From Chara braunii (lineage: Eukaryota > Streptophyta > Charophyceae > Charales > Characeae), in the NCBI GenBank assembly GCA_003427395.1, contig BFEA01000954.1:275658-311001 (forward strand): 35,344 nt of DNA, read 5' to 3'. The position numbers and the translations under genes were made by a program. Positions 18,515 to 29,904 of this stretch are shown here, in pieces. Under the pieces are notes generated by a model, which did not search any database, was not told the DNA's origin, and saw nothing but the letters and a program-made list of their open reading frames with translations. How positions within the stretch are numbered: position 1 is the first letter of the stretch; each line of letters starts with the position of its first letter.

Positions 18515-20404
18515 TTATGGCGCCTTCAGTGCTTCAGCAAAACTGCGACCGAAAAGGTTCTTCTCCGTGAGTAAAGCGGTATTGATTTCTGTGATGACTT
18601 CCCCTCTGATGCCATCACCGATCTCAGGTATCAGCCTCTCTTTCTCGTTTGTGTCTTTGAACCAAGACAGGGGTGCCCAGTAGAAGTTTGCTGCTGCTTC
18701 CCGGTGCATACCCCCTGGGAGAGCCATGGTGTCCAGGCACAGGGCGTGGACAGTGTGGATTTCCCCTGAGGCGCCGATTTTTTTGAAAGAGATTAATGGG
18801 TGGTGAGGTATCGGTCGTATCGCACAGACTCCTTGCACAGTCTTCCTGGCCAGATTAACTTTTGTACTGGGTCTGGAGGAGCAGAGACTAGGGAGTGAGG
18901 GATGGTGTAGCCACCTCTGCTGCCTACCAACAGTAAAACATACGGTCCCTGGTTCGTTGTTTTGAGGAGCAGAGGGACCGTGATGCACGCGCCCGTCGGC
19001 TGGGGCCTTGGTTCTGTTTCCCCCTGTGGAGAGTCTGTCCAGCTCGAAATCATCAGGTCTGGTTCTTTTCAGAGAGCCAGCTCTGAGAAATCTATCAAGG
19101 ATCATACCTTCACCGACAGGGACTGAGACTTGTTGGACGTTTTCGTCATTGGAGCCTGTTAGCATACGTCCCTGGTCATCCATCAGGGACAGAGGGTGAA
19201 GCTCTCTAGAGGACAGCGTACCAGCCCCCGACGCGTCCCCATCCTTCTGGGAAGTTCCATGAGGGGGGAGGGCGCGAGGAGATGCTGGGCCGTTGCCCTG
19301 TTCTGAGTTCTTAGCCAACCACGAGGGACCTCCAGGGGAGTTCCGCTGCTGTGTTTGCTGGCCCAACCGAGAGGGAGTGTATTCATTCTGTTTCCTTTGT
19401 TGCTGTGGGTTGTTTTTGTCCTGCAGCAGGTTGCAAAAGGGGGTTCAACCACTGGAAACCTCTCCTAGTTGCCCTTTTGTCCCCACTCTGCTTGCCATTG
19501 TTAGAGGAGGAAGAGGTTGCTTTCTGCTGCTGTGGTGGGTTCTGTCGGTGTGCGGTGGTTCCCAGATCCCCTTGTGGCACCTGGGGATTTGGGACAGAAA
19601 CTGAAACCGGAGAGGTCCCATCATCAGATTTCCTGTGTGGAGGGGTAGCCTCATTGCAAAGGAAGTCCCCCTCCAGTCTGATATAACGGTTGCATCCCTT
19701 ACACCGGGGGTGTTGCTGTTGACCAAGTCGCCGGTGAGGAATCCCTTACCGGTGAAAACCTTGAGAGATTTGACAAACTTTTGTTCAGCGCTGGGGTGCA
19801 GTCCGAATTTGATGTTTCCAAGGTTCGGATCGACTGGGTCATTAACGATGTCGTAATCTTTAATCCCCTTGCCCATGCCAATCTCGATCCCTATTTTGAT
19901 GTACATGGAAGCACCAATGGGGAACCGCATTGCCATTACCCAGTAAACCGTCTTCTTTTCCTCTCCCCTTTGCGCTATCCAATCGGCTTTGGGCATCCAG
20001 GGTCTGAACAAAATCTTGTATGTTTTCCTCTTTTCCACAAATTGTTCAATTCCTTTCTGCAACATCCATTCAGACAACGATGAGAGCTTCGGTATGTAGG
20101 TTAATTGCATTTTGCTCTCGAAGTGTGTGAGTCCACGGTGAGTTAGTAGCTGATCCTCTGGAATCAGGGCGTCCTCTATCGAACGTGCAATGTCCATTCG
20201 TTCGGACGGATCTCAAGACAGTCGTCCTCCTCGTTGATTGAGGCTTCGATGTAGTCTGAGACGTCTTGTGAGGCTTGGGTGAGGTACCAGTCGCCTACCA
20301 TCGTGGCCAGACGAGTCAGTTCCTCATCCGAGAGGATGGGTTGTGTTGAAACAGCCTGATGGGGAGGCGTTCCCTGTGGTCCCCGCCATCTGGGTGTCCG
20401 ACAT
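18515..20404 (-). pseudogene. LINE ORF1 protein
   Basis: The likely start is the ATG at 20404 in CCACCATGTCGG, about 630 codons to TAA at 18515. Frame analysis shows two excursions that return to the original frame: about 20340-20200 and about 19620-19380, each needing two opposite indels. The first part contains EELTRLATMVGDWYL and an acidic segment; the next has EWMLQKGIEQFVEKRKTYK and VYWVMAMRFPIGASMYIKIG; then a Pro/Gln/Ser-rich linker; the C-terminal half includes YWAPLSWFKDTNEKERLIPE. No CCHC knuckle is seen and I cannot name a domain. The role as LINE RNA-binding ORF1 product is inferred from position before ORF2. Confidence 0.65.
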
Positions 20405-20574
20405 GGTGGAAAATACTGGATGTGTAGATATACCAGGGATGGGCTAGGGAGCTGAGTGTAGGGCAAGCCCTACTCTTTTATCGACAGGTGTCTACGAAGT
20501 GGGAAGAGGGGACAACTATGAAGGTGTGTGGTGGGCGCTCCAAAAACAAAATATCAGTGAATTAAGTTGAGAGC
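20405..20574 (-). other. LINE leader between monomers and ORF1
   Basis: Lies between the presumed ORF1 start and the first tandem monomer (minus strand). No other feature. Confidence 0.4.
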
Positions 20575-21745
20575 GTGTGGGACCAGGGACGGAAACGGTT
20601 CGGGGGAAGTGATGACATTTAAGACTATCGGGAGAAATTTTCTGAATGAACAAGATAATAATTTACGGAGTGAAACGGTGAGGTAGGTGTGGCGTTCAAG
20701 TGTACGGGTTATTACGGAAAACAGCAACTTGCTAAGTTTGAAGAAGAATGTTCCGGGAGAGTGTAGAATTCGGGTTAGGTTTGAGGTCGTGTGGGACTAA
20801 GAAGCGAGCGGGGGGGGTGATGACAGGGGGGACTACCGGGTATATTGGGGGAGAGCGCTGGGATACAGAGTGTGAGTAAGTCGGTTACAGGGGGTCGGGG
20901 TGGGGGGAGAATGTGAGTTGGATATGGATTAGGACGATTCGAGTGAGGGGCCGAGGGGGACGAGGTGTAGCCCTTATGCGGAGACCGGATTTAGGAGGAG
21001 GGAGTGCAAAATAATAATACCGGTGAGGAGGGCAGGTGATGATGAACGGGAGGTGGGACTACGTGAGTAGGCTTTGGAAGAAGCGTCCGAGCTAGGGATG
21101 TGGAAAAAGAGGAGGCTACATAAGACTATGGTGAACGGTGAGGAGGGAGTGCAAAACAATAATACCGGTGAGGAGGGCGGATGAAGATGAACGGGAGGTG
21201 AGACTACGTGAGTAAGCGTTGGAAAAAAAAGTGTCCGAGCTAAGAATGTGGAAAAAGAGGATACATACGCGGGCAGATGTGCCAGTTCAGGCCTAGGACT
21301 GAAGGGCGCTCCGGGCCAACAAGAAAAAAAGAAAAAAAAAGATTTACGACTTAGGTTTGAGTGCGTGTGGGACCAGGAAGGGAGGCGGGTCGGGGGAAAT
21401 GATGATAGAAGAGACTATCGGGTATACTAGGGGAGAAAAGGATAATAATTTACGGAGTGAGCAGGGGGTAGGTGTGAGATTCAAGTGTATGGAATATTGC
21501 GGAAAAACAGCAACTTGCTAAATTTGAGGAAGGACGCTCCGGGAAGGAGTAGAATTCGACTTAGGTTTAAGATCGTGTGGGACCAGGAGGAGAGTTGGGG
21601 GGAATGATGACGGGAGGGACTACCAGGTATATTGGGGAAGAACAAAATTTCTATTTACAGAGTGAACAGTGAAATAGGTGTGACGTTAAAATGTATGAAA
21701 CATTTGGGAAGACGGGATCTTACTAAATTTAAACAAGTACAGCGC
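20575..21745 (-). repeat. Tandem ~210-bp monomers upstream of the LINE
   Basis: GTGTGGGAC(C/T) begins units at 20575, 20789, 21365 and 21575, with periods 214 and 210. Units share (in order) GATGA...GACTA, GGTATA(T/C)T, ATAATTTACGGAGTGA, TTCAAGTGTA, ACAGCAACTTGCTAA, CTCCGGGA and AGAATTCG.CTTAGGTTT. Between them is a second duplication with period 145 (20996 and 21141, AGGAGGGAGTGCAAAA...) that looks like a diverged, shortened version of the same unit. Position and orientation fit a 5' UTR promoter array. The regulatory role is inferred. Confidence 0.75.
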
Positions 21746-22300
21746 CCAGACTGGATAGGGACACATCCATGAGCGCTAAGGAATATACCTCTCTTCGACG
21801 GCGCAGGGCACCTCCTTCTGGTATGGCCTGAGGCCGAGCTTCCAGGACCTAACGGCCCGTGCTGTAGCGGAGCACTGTTCCACAGTGCTTCGCTGGTAAG
21901 AACTGAGATTACCTTGGTAAAACCTTGTGTGATGAAGAAATTCCTGGGACTATGGCCGAGATAGCGGTAGCCGGCCACCTCGCATATCTCCCCACGGGGC
22001 GGAGAGGAGACTCGCCCTGTTAAGATGGGAGAAAGATGCTGCCCCTTGCCTTCTTCGTGGCAGGGAAGGGGAGGTTGGCTATGGTGAACTGAGTTACCGC
22101 GGTTGAAAACGCGAAGCGGCACAACAGCGCAAATTTTGCGGCGTCGCTGAGGCGCGCCCCGGTACCCCTGAAAGTTCGTTGTTGTTGTTGTTGTTGTTGG
22201 TTTTTTTTTATTTTTTTTTTATTTTTTATCCATGATGTACTACCGGTACATTGAGGCTCGGCAATGATAGGGCTACCGGTCGCCCGAGCTCCGGACTTCA
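21746..22300. other. Unassigned, with a 13-bp stem hairpin
   Basis: AGCGGAGCACTGT (21866-21878) pairs with ACAGTGCTTCGCT (21882-21894) around a 3-nt loop, with one G-U. A GTT repeat (22168-22200) and T-rich tract follow. No gene; it may be the far 5' part of the minus-strand LINE. Confidence 0.45.
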
Positions 22301-22303
22301 TAG

Positions 22304-22468
22304 CTGGGCGATGTACTGGTGGAGAGGAATGAGGGGAACACAAATCTCCTTATGTTTTCGGGTAAATACTGGCCGTGGGATCATCCACGAGCACTTCACG
22401 GCAGGATTTAGGTCACTCAACCGCCACAGCAACTCTTTTCTATCCTATCCCCTTGCTAGTGGGATCAT
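22304..22468. repeat. Right-end fragment of the 632-bp TIR element
   Basis: Shares GAGGGGAAC, ATCTCCT, TTTCGGGTAA, CCGTGGGATCA, CACGGCAGGATT, TCACTCAACTGCC-like and CTATCCTATCCC.TGCTAGTGGGA with 490-628. The terminal CCTCGCCCC is replaced. An inverted match to 13332-13352 (GGCGA.GTACTGGTGG) sits at its left. Confidence 0.7.
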
Positions 22469-22899
22469 GATCCAGGAGGTAGAGGCCAGCGATGTTTGAT
22501 GGCTCTGATCTATTTGTGGGCATCTGCACCTGTTGGAAACCGGGTGTAGTGTCCCATACATCCATAGCACCGAGAATGGTCATTGACCTCCCTAGGGTCT
22601 GAAGATGCAATTTTTTTTTTTTTTTTTTTTTTTTTTTGTTTCCCTGCAACCCGTTGTAAGGACCTATTCACCATACAAGCGCCAGATATTTCAAGCTCCC
22701 TAGTGACCTAGTCCCATAGGTACTGTCTGAAGCAGGGTTATTAGCCCGTACATATGGAGGCCCCCGGGCGGACCTTTGTACGTTCGGGCGTTCGGGTCCC
22801 GTTCGGGGTCTGAACCTGAAGGGGTTCGGCCCCCGCCAAAAAACATTTTGGGGCCTAAAAATTATTTTTTGTGAGTTCTTGATGATGTGAGGTACATAC
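22469..22899. other. Mixed repeat debris
   Basis: 22505-22561 read on the minus strand resembles the SINE-like unit (TATGGGAC.CT, ACCCGGTTTCCAACAGGTG, CACAAATAGAT). There is a poly-T run at 22611-22637. 22749-22850 is rich in TTCGGG; a similar GGGCCCCCCGAACGTTCGGG lies at 30134-30153. TTTTGGGGCCTAAA (22848) and GATGATGTGAGGTACAT (22883) recur at 29369 and 29219. Confidence 0.5.
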
Positions 22900-23041
22900 A
22901 ACCAGGCACACAACGTTCAGACCAACCAGAGTCACAGCCCCCGGGGGAAGCCTCACAGGTCACAACTGATCTGGACACCCCCGAACTACCCAGGAGTCAA
23001 AGCTACATCATCTAGTCGAAAAAGGCCGCCAGGACGCCCCC

Positions 23042-23500
23042 CTGACGAAAGAAAATAAGGTCTTGGTTCTGCCAGTGAGAAAGGGGGGAGAGAAGTGGGA
23101 GTTGGGACTGTCGCAGGCAGAACACAACGAATATACCCCAATTTTTGGGGGGGTGACCCTCAAAGGGTGGCGACAGGATGACCCTGGGGGGTTTGGCCTC
23201 AAAGTGGTTTAAACCTTTATTGCAGAGCACTTCGAACCTGGTGCTACTGCTACCATAATAGCGTCGGGAGGTCCAAACAAGCTTGCGGACTGGGACATAT
23301 ATGTGCTGTTTGAAGAGCACAAAGAGGCGGGCCTCACTTGGTGCTCACACAATGCGCTGCTCGAATTGCAAAGCCTCAAGGTAAGGCCTAGTTACGCCTG
23401 GTCCAGTGATGACCTACTCACCTGTTTATGCAAAATTCTGTGTAAAAATATCTTTAACAATGAGGTAGCCTGGGACAAACAAAAATGGCACCGTTTTTGA
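23042..23500 (+). pseudogene. LINE ORF1, C-terminal fragment
   Basis: One frame reads LTKENKVLVLPVRKGGEKWE, GFGLKVV, a TAA at 23210, then TFIAEHFEPGATATI, WDIYVLFEEHKEAGL, SYAWSSDDLLTCLCKIL and FNNEVAWDKQKWHRF before a TGA at 23498. The composition is protein-like and the TAA fits a CAA (Gln) with C-to-T. Upstream the frame is lost in Pro/Gly-rich sequence, so the N-terminal part is missing or frameshifted. Assignment to ORF1 rests on position before ORF2; no domain is recognised. The true stop may be at 23498 or at the TAA at 23564. Confidence 0.5.
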
Positions 23501-23582
23501 AAATATACTGAATTGAAGGGAGAGGAAGGATGTCAATGGAATGGACTGAGTTGGCATACTTTATGGTAAAAACCAAGCGTGG

Positions 23583-26500
23583 AAGCGCACACTGCAGACA
23601 GTCGACCTAGATCTACGCTCCATCAATGTCAACGGGCTCGCCTCTCAAAACCAAGAAAAGATACAGGCCCTATGGGATCTGCTACGAGGCGTATGAGGAA
23701 GGGTATGGCCAGACGTCATCTGTGTTTAGGAGACACACTTAATGGATACGCCGGCGCACCATAGGGCCCACAAACTGGTTTGGCCCCATCAGGCTGTCCA
23801 AGCCTTCTCTCTTGGACCCGGGCGAGCCGGGGTGGCAATATGGATTCCGCCAAACTCACGACTTGAGGTAATCAGATGGGAGCGGGATGAGGAGGAGGCT
23901 AGGTGGGTGTCGGTTTTGGGAATGCTGGAACTTGAAGTGGTGAGTATTCTTTGCCTCTACGCCCCGAATTCAACGCAGGAACGTCAAAACTTTTTTGACA
24001 AGATTAGGGACAAAGTCCAACAGGATATCCAATTGGATATTCCGCTGATTTTAGCGGGTGACTTTAACGCCACCCCAGACAGATGGTTGGACCGATGGAG
24101 AATCCCTCCCTCCACTGCAATGTCGGTGGAGAATGGCGAACAAATGATGGAGGACCTATGTTCCTCACTTTCTCTTTTTGACTCTTTTAGACGCTCCTTC
24201 CCCACTGAACAACAATTCACTTGCATAAAATACAACCACGACTCGTCCAGACCATCGCGCTCTATGATAGATTTGATTCTCCCGTCTCTCACCATGGAAG
24301 GAGCACTCACGCATGCGACAATTCTGTCGCCCAGCCCCTTCCCAAGTCTGGACCACAAAATGTGCATGGCAGCACTCACCTTTCGCAAACGTCCTGACCA
24401 GGGGCGAGGCTACTACAAACTAAATACATTTATACTGCGGTTACACTCCTTCCAACAGTACCTGCGACAGGCGTGGGCCTATTGGAAGGACCGCCGCCCG
24501 AAACTGGACTCTCAAGTTGCTTGGTTTAACAACGACCTCTTTTTTTTATCAAGGAAATGCAATGAATTTTCCAAACAGCTAGCGGTTCAACGTCACCAGC
24601 AGGAAATGGAAACCATGAACCACCTTGTTGATCTCGAACAACAGGGGCTTTCGTATGGACCAGACCTCCCTGAAAGCTTGGAGAGATTGACACAAATACA
24701 ATCCTTGAAGGACCAACTCTTAAGATACGCCCAATACCGATGGCAAGGTACACGAATTCGGGGGAAACAATATAAATACAATTCAGAAGGGACAATGGAC
24801 AAATAATTCTTTGGATTAGCTCAAACAAGGGCAAAGCGCTCCACGATTGAAGCACTATATGATCCAGGAACAAACGAGGCGCAGCCTGCGATAACAACAG
24901 CTCGGTGCGTCAAAATCGCACGAGATTTTTTCAAAGACCTTTTTGCGTCACATATTCCGCCAATGGAGGATGAAGCACAACATCAGTTAATAGAAGACTT
25001 TCTCTCTCCCCTGGACGGGTCCCTATCGGACGATAAAAAAGAAAGACTTGAAGCACCTCTCGTCAAGGACGAAATCTAGACAACACTTATGCAAATGACA
25101 GAAGACAAATCACCAGGTCTAGATGGACTCCCTAAGGAGTTCTGAGAAACCATGTGGCACACGATGAACCAGGACTTAATGAATTATTATGCTGAAGTAT
25201 GGACAACAGGTGGAATGAGAAAAATGGTGGGACAAGGAATCTTATCACTACTATACAAAAAAAACGATAAGATGAACATCCGGAATTACAGGCCCATCAC
25301 CCTCCTCACAGTGACGTACAAAATGCTAGCCAAAGCACTAGCGAACAGAATGATCCCAGTGATGGAGGACGTTATACATTCTGCCCAGACTGACTTTTTG
25401 CGTAGCCGAGACATCCAGGAAAACATCCTACTGGTCCATGAGGTCCTACAACTCGCCAGACATTCACGCCAAAACGCATCATTGGTCTTTATTGACTTTG
25501 AGAAAGCGTACGACCACGTTGACTGAATTTTCCTAGATAGATGTTTACAAAAAATGAACTTCGGGCCGGTATTTAGAAGGTGGGTGCGGAGTTTGCATAC
25601 AAATGTCACTACTACGATCCAAATTAATGGAATCCTGACCCCCCCGATAAAACTCGAACGGTCGGTCCTCCAAGGGGATCCCATCGCCCCCTTCCTCTTC
25701 TTAGTCATCATGGAAGCCCTTGCAGCCAACTTACGGACGAACAAGGATATCTCTAGAATAAAGATAGCCTATATACCGGAAGAGGCGGTCTCAATCTGCT
25801 CCTTATTTGCAGACGACCTCACAATCATGGCAGAGGCCACCTCGTCCAATATGGAAAAAATTCAGCGTCTGATGGAGAGGTTCTCCCAAGTCTCAAACAT
25901 AAAAGTCACCTGGGGAAGTAAGACGTAAGGGTGGTGGATCCACTACCAAGGAGGTCGGCCACCAGAAAACCCCCGTATTTCATGGCAGCCCTTGGAAGGC
26001 CCTCTTCGAATCTTTGAAGTCTCCATGACGGCGACAGGTCGCCCCCCGACGAGTGACGAATGAATTAGCGCCCCGGCCCTGGCCAAACTAGCCAAATGGC
26101 AGAACAAGACCACCTTTCTTTTTGGGAGAACATTGATAATAAACAATGTAGTGCTTGCAACAACTTGGTACAAATCATTGCTATGACCCTTAAGCAAGCA
26201 GGCACTGCAGTCCTTGAAAGCAAAAGTGGCAGCTTACTCATGGAGGGGGGACGAGCAAACAAACGTTATTAGCAGAGTAGCATGGGATTCCATCATTCAG
26301 CCCAAAGCCACAGGGGGCTTGGGGATTATAGACCCGACCACACAGGTACAAGCCCTGCGGCTTCAGTGGCTTAAAAAACTCATTCTCACCTCAGACAGTC
26401 CGTGGAAAGTTTTGGCCTTGGAACACTTGGCTAGACTGGCCCCGACAACCCTCCCAGAAATACATCCCTTGGCCTGGTTAGAGGACATATACTGGACCAT

Positions 26501-28101
26501 ACCACGGAAATGGCAGACGGGAAGGACACGGGGAAGACGCTACGGACCAGTTCTGATCCTCCTTACTCAAAACCTGGTGGAAGCTCCCCCTCCTTGATAA
26601 GCAAACTCCAGAAAGATGGGAAGAAATCTACCGTCAACCCCTCTTCGGGAATCGCTGGTTGGTAGATAGATACGGGCGGGTAAAGTGCAGTACGGCATCC
26701 CCCTGGAAGGGCATGGGGTAACCCGGATAGGGGACTTATGGGACACAGACCTAAGGGAATGGAGAACAGGGGAGGAGCTACGTAGCCGGCTAAAATACTG
26801 TCACCTCACGGAGGCGAACTTGGAGGAGCTATTGGAAACTGTCCCCTTGGATTGGTACAGAACCCTTAGAAAAGGCCCCAAGTTTAGAGAAGGGGACTGG
26901 GTGGCCAGTACAGGGGAGATGGGGCACATAGGAATGATCCACACAGTCAGAAGCCAAGATGTACTAATCGAATGGTACACCGTTCGTAAGACGGGGGCAC
27001 TACAGGGGAGCTACGACCTCTTCGAATGGAAGGAAAAAACCACCATCTTCAGGGTCAGGGTGCTGGGGGAAGAAGAGGAGGCGGTTGCTTTCCAGCCAGA
27101 CACTGGAATTCAACACCTGGCCCTGGACCCATTGGAATGGAGGTGGGCCTCAACCACACACAAAACAAACCCCCCCCGCTATATCCATCTGCACAAGCTC
27201 TCAGTCAAATCCATATATAGGCTGCTGAGGCCCAAACGCTCGCTGAGAGAGGTAATTATAATTGATCGATGGGCCAAACATCTTAATGTAGAGAGGAGTA
27301 TGCTCACACCGATCCGTTGGTTTCAGGAGGGAGGAACCAAGCCGGCCAAGATCTCCTCTCTACAATCATTATGGCAGATTACACATCGTTGTCTACCCAC
27401 TATGGATTGGCTCATAGACCATACAAACCTCAAACAGAAAGGTCGGGCGGAACCCTGGTGTCCACGGTGCCTTCCCTGCACAGAAGAGGCCTGAAACCAT
27501 AAAACACATCTTTATGCAGTGCCCTACAGCGCAACTCACGTGGCGCTGGTGGGACAGGATATGGAGAAACATGATACCGGACCCTGCATGGCCATGGTCC
27601 TGGAGAGCCATCTTGACGGGTCATTGGCCACGGGTGCAGAAAGAATCACCCTTCGTAGAAAACATGTATAGGCTGGGACGCAGGGTAGTACTATGGGGAC
27701 TTTGGTGGCAGCGCTGCCTGATGGTGCTCGAGGGAGTGCGAGTGGAGGGAGCAGAGACAACTGACCAAATCCAGCAACAGGTTCAAATGGAGATAATGAG
27801 GAGATGGCAGGAATTGAAGACCAAGCTGGATCTCCTACAAACGACAAGGGATATCGAGCGAGCCATCACTGCCTTTTCCACCAACTGGCTAGATGGCGTT
27901 AGAGGAGGCTGGATAGCTAGAGTGGAATGGACCGGCAGCAAGGAAGGGACCCAACAGCAGGAGAGGACGGAGTCACGAGATTACCGACTGATGTTCAATG
28001 ATTGGACAACGATAGAACCCTCCTTCCCTCTACGTCCTCCGACAGACTTCCCTGATCCCCTCTCCTCACATCCACTCGCCCTTGCTGAGATTCCTGATTG
28101 A
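23583..28101 (+). pseudogene. LINE ORF2: endonuclease-reverse transcriptase, nonsense-riddled
   Basis: About 1500 codons. The endonuclease shows INVNGL, VICV(stop)ETHL, AGDFNATPD (near residue 158), SMIDLILPSL and LDHKM. The RT shows SPGLDGLPKEF, NYRPITLL (near 567), FIDFEKAYDHVD, VLQGDPIAPFLF and FADD (near 741). SWRG and GGLGIIDP follow, then a zf-RVT-like block with ITHRCLPTMDWL, CPRC (near 1292) and HIFMQC. Frame 0 holds from 23583 to about 26520 without an indel but with nine stops: 23694, 23727, 24804, 25077, 25143, 25524, 25926, 26061 and 26184. Two opposite frameshifts (about 26540 and 26680) and one at about 27490 follow. The start is not resolved: the upstream frame has a TGA at 23547 after an ATG at 23541. 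Inactive. Confidence 0.88.
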
Positions 28102-29004
28102 CCCGGCCCCTCCCCTCCGCCCTCATTGAACCTGAGCATTACCCTTTTTTGCATCACCTTTCTGGATTAAACATCTCAGGTGCCCCTCTGGGAAGCAAGG
28201 TGACACGTGCTCCTTTTTCGCAATACACAGGAGGGTAGGCAGGGTGATGAGTCCAGTCAGTACAGGCTCTCTTTCAATTACCTTCTGAGATTCAGTTTCG
28301 ATAACCTGTTCAGTCAATTCCCTGTATTCCAAGGTAATCAATGCTGGCAGGCTTTTTACTTAGCGTTATAAAAAAGTCTGTCTCCCCTTCCTTACCCCAC
28401 CCCATCTGACGCAGCAAAGGGGGATGGCAGAAGAGTGTGGCTGAGGAGGGGTCTTTTTGGAAGGATGGGCAAGGGAACGGAAGGAACCGCTGGTGCCCCC
28501 CAGTAGTCCCTCCCGGACCCCTGTCCCGACACGGGAATGGAGAAGGAAAATGAGGCTTCAACAACAGACAATCGGCCGGGTACAGGGCGAAGTGGACCAT
28601 CAGGCATTCAGGGGGAAACCAATCCTTCAGCAGCAAGAATTCGGCGCCTGGTACAGGGTGAAGAGGTTCACCCCCTGCAGCTCAACATCCTGAGCAGACA
28701 ATCTTCTGAAGACAGCATTCATCTCAACTTTTTTACCACAACCTGCACAGTGGCAGGTCTATTTCTGGTTTTTCCCAATGTCCTGCTCAGTCAATCCCCT
28801 GGAATCCAGGGTAATCAATGCTGGCAGGGGTCTCTACATTGTTTATCCGATTCCAGTCTGTATATGGGACGCTGTACCCGTTTTCCAGCAGGTGATTCTC
28901 CCCACCAATAGATGGAGCCTCTCCCCGAGTGGTAGTGGTGTCTGCTCTTATCAGCGCCACTATCACCGGCGGGGGTTTAAAAAAAAAAAAAAAAAAAAAA
29001 AAAA
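28102..29004 (+). other. 3' region of the plus-strand LINE
   Basis: Contains TTCAGTCAATTCCCTG...AATCAATGCTGGCAGG (about 28311), GGCGCCTGGTACAGG (about 28649), a second CAGTCAATCCCCTGGAATCC module (about 28788), then GGGACGCTG...CCAGCAGGTGATTCTC (28866), CACCAATAGATGGAGCC and poly(A). The order matches 9430-9888. Part may be a separately inserted SINE rather than LINE 3' UTR. Confidence 0.6.
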
Positions 29005-29126
29005 GGTTAGTAGCTATCCAAGCTTTTCTTAAATCTTTTCATAGTTCTCAGATTGATCTTAGCCAAAGCCAGGTAATGGCCCTGGTATCTCAAATCATTT
29101 CTCGAATCATCTGTATAATTCTATAT

Positions 29127-29219
29127 GGGACGCTGGGCCCAGTTCCCAGCACGTGTTGCTCCCTACGAATAGATTGGAGCTCTTTGTCCCCAAAAAAAAA
29201 AGAAAAAAGAAAAAAAAAG
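29127..29219 (+). mobile_element. SINE-like copy, short, with A-rich tail
   Basis: GGGACGCTGGGCCCAGTTCC-CAGC, then ACGTGTTGCTCCC, CGAATAGATTGGAGCTCTTT and an A-rich tail (29190-29219). It is closest to the copy at 31155 and to 7051. Confidence 0.7.
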
Positions 29220-29460
29220 ATGATGTGAGGTACATGCCTATAAATTTTGAAGGCATTTTGCCAAGCCAAGAAAAAAAATGAAAAATCGCCAAAGATGGCG
29301 GTGTCAAAACGCGCTCGCCCACTCAGTATTCTGTTTTTTTCTCTTTTCACTTTTTGTTTTCACTTTATTTTGGGGCCTAAACATTTCTATTATTTTTTGA
29401 AAAGTAATTTATGAGTTATGTATCATATGAGATACAATGAAAAATCGCCAAAGATGGTGG
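29220..29460. repeat. Duplicated dispersed-repeat fragment
   Basis: TGAAAAATCGCCAAAGATGG occurs at 29279 and 29439; ATTTTGGGGCCTAAA (29368) and GATGATGTGAGGTACAT (29219) also occur at about 22848-22899. No coding potential. Confidence 0.6.
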
Positions 29461-29904
29461 TGCTTAAAACGTGGCCCCCCACGCACTGATTTTAATTCTC
29501 TCGTCATTTTTTCTTATTTTTCTTATTATTATTTTTTTTCCGTATTTTATTTTCATTTCAAATTTAGTACAGAATTCGGATGTAACGCTGAGGCATTTCG
29601 GGCAAATTGGGGTCTCGGCTGGGTGGGTATCTGATTAGTTAGGGTTTGTTACGCTGGCCGTCAGAATTAACGATTGGAAAATCTCATTAGGATATCTTTT
29701 TTTTTTTTTTTTTTTGAGGATTAAGAATTAGAGGATAGGTGGGGATTGTAAATTAGAGGATAGGCGGGGATTTGTACTTCGGCCTATTTGTAATTTCGAG
29801 ACTGGGGTTAGTTTTTGGGAAAAACGGCCTATTTGTAATTTCGAGACTGGGGTTAGTTTTTTGTCAGTTTTTCCAAAGACCATCCGTGTCAGTGCATTTT
29901 TCAG
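29461..29904. other. Unassigned, with a 37-bp direct repeat
   Basis: CGGCCTATTTGTAATTTCGA and the following GACTGGGGTTAGTTTTT occur twice (about 29780 and 29826). GAGGATAGG.GGGGAT also occurs twice. A poly-T run lies at 29698-29715. No gene. Confidence 0.6.

Larger units (their letters stand above)
13889..20404 (-). mobile_element. L1-type LINE, nearly complete, minus strand
   Basis: On the minus strand: ORF1 (20404-18515), a 96-bp spacer, ORF2 with endonuclease, reverse transcriptase and zinc finger (18419-14144), a 3' UTR of about 245 bp, and a poly(A) stub (13889-13897) cut by the gap. Tandem repeats at 20575-21745 lie upstream and may be its promoter region. Few inactivating changes suggest moderately recent insertion: two stops and two frameshifts in ORF2, and two paired frameshifts in ORF1. 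No target duplication can be tested because the 3' flank is in the gap. Confidence 0.85.
22900..29004 (+). mobile_element. Second L1-type LINE, plus strand, 5' truncated
   Basis: ORF1 C-terminal remnant (23042-23500), ORF2 (about 23583-28101), a long 3' region with repeated modules, the hairpin motif at 28866 and poly(A) (28979-29004). It is clearly different in sequence from the minus-strand LINE (FADD versus LADD, different linkers and ORF1), so a separate lineage. The exact 5' end is uncertain and no target duplication was found. Confidence 0.8.

Noticed and set aside
23583-26500. Reassigned genetic code (UAR read as Gln) to explain in-frame stops
   Set aside because: TGA also occurs at Trp or Arg positions, the other LINE keeps about 890 codons free of all three stops, and the hydrolase exon uses standard codons. 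Deamination is simpler.
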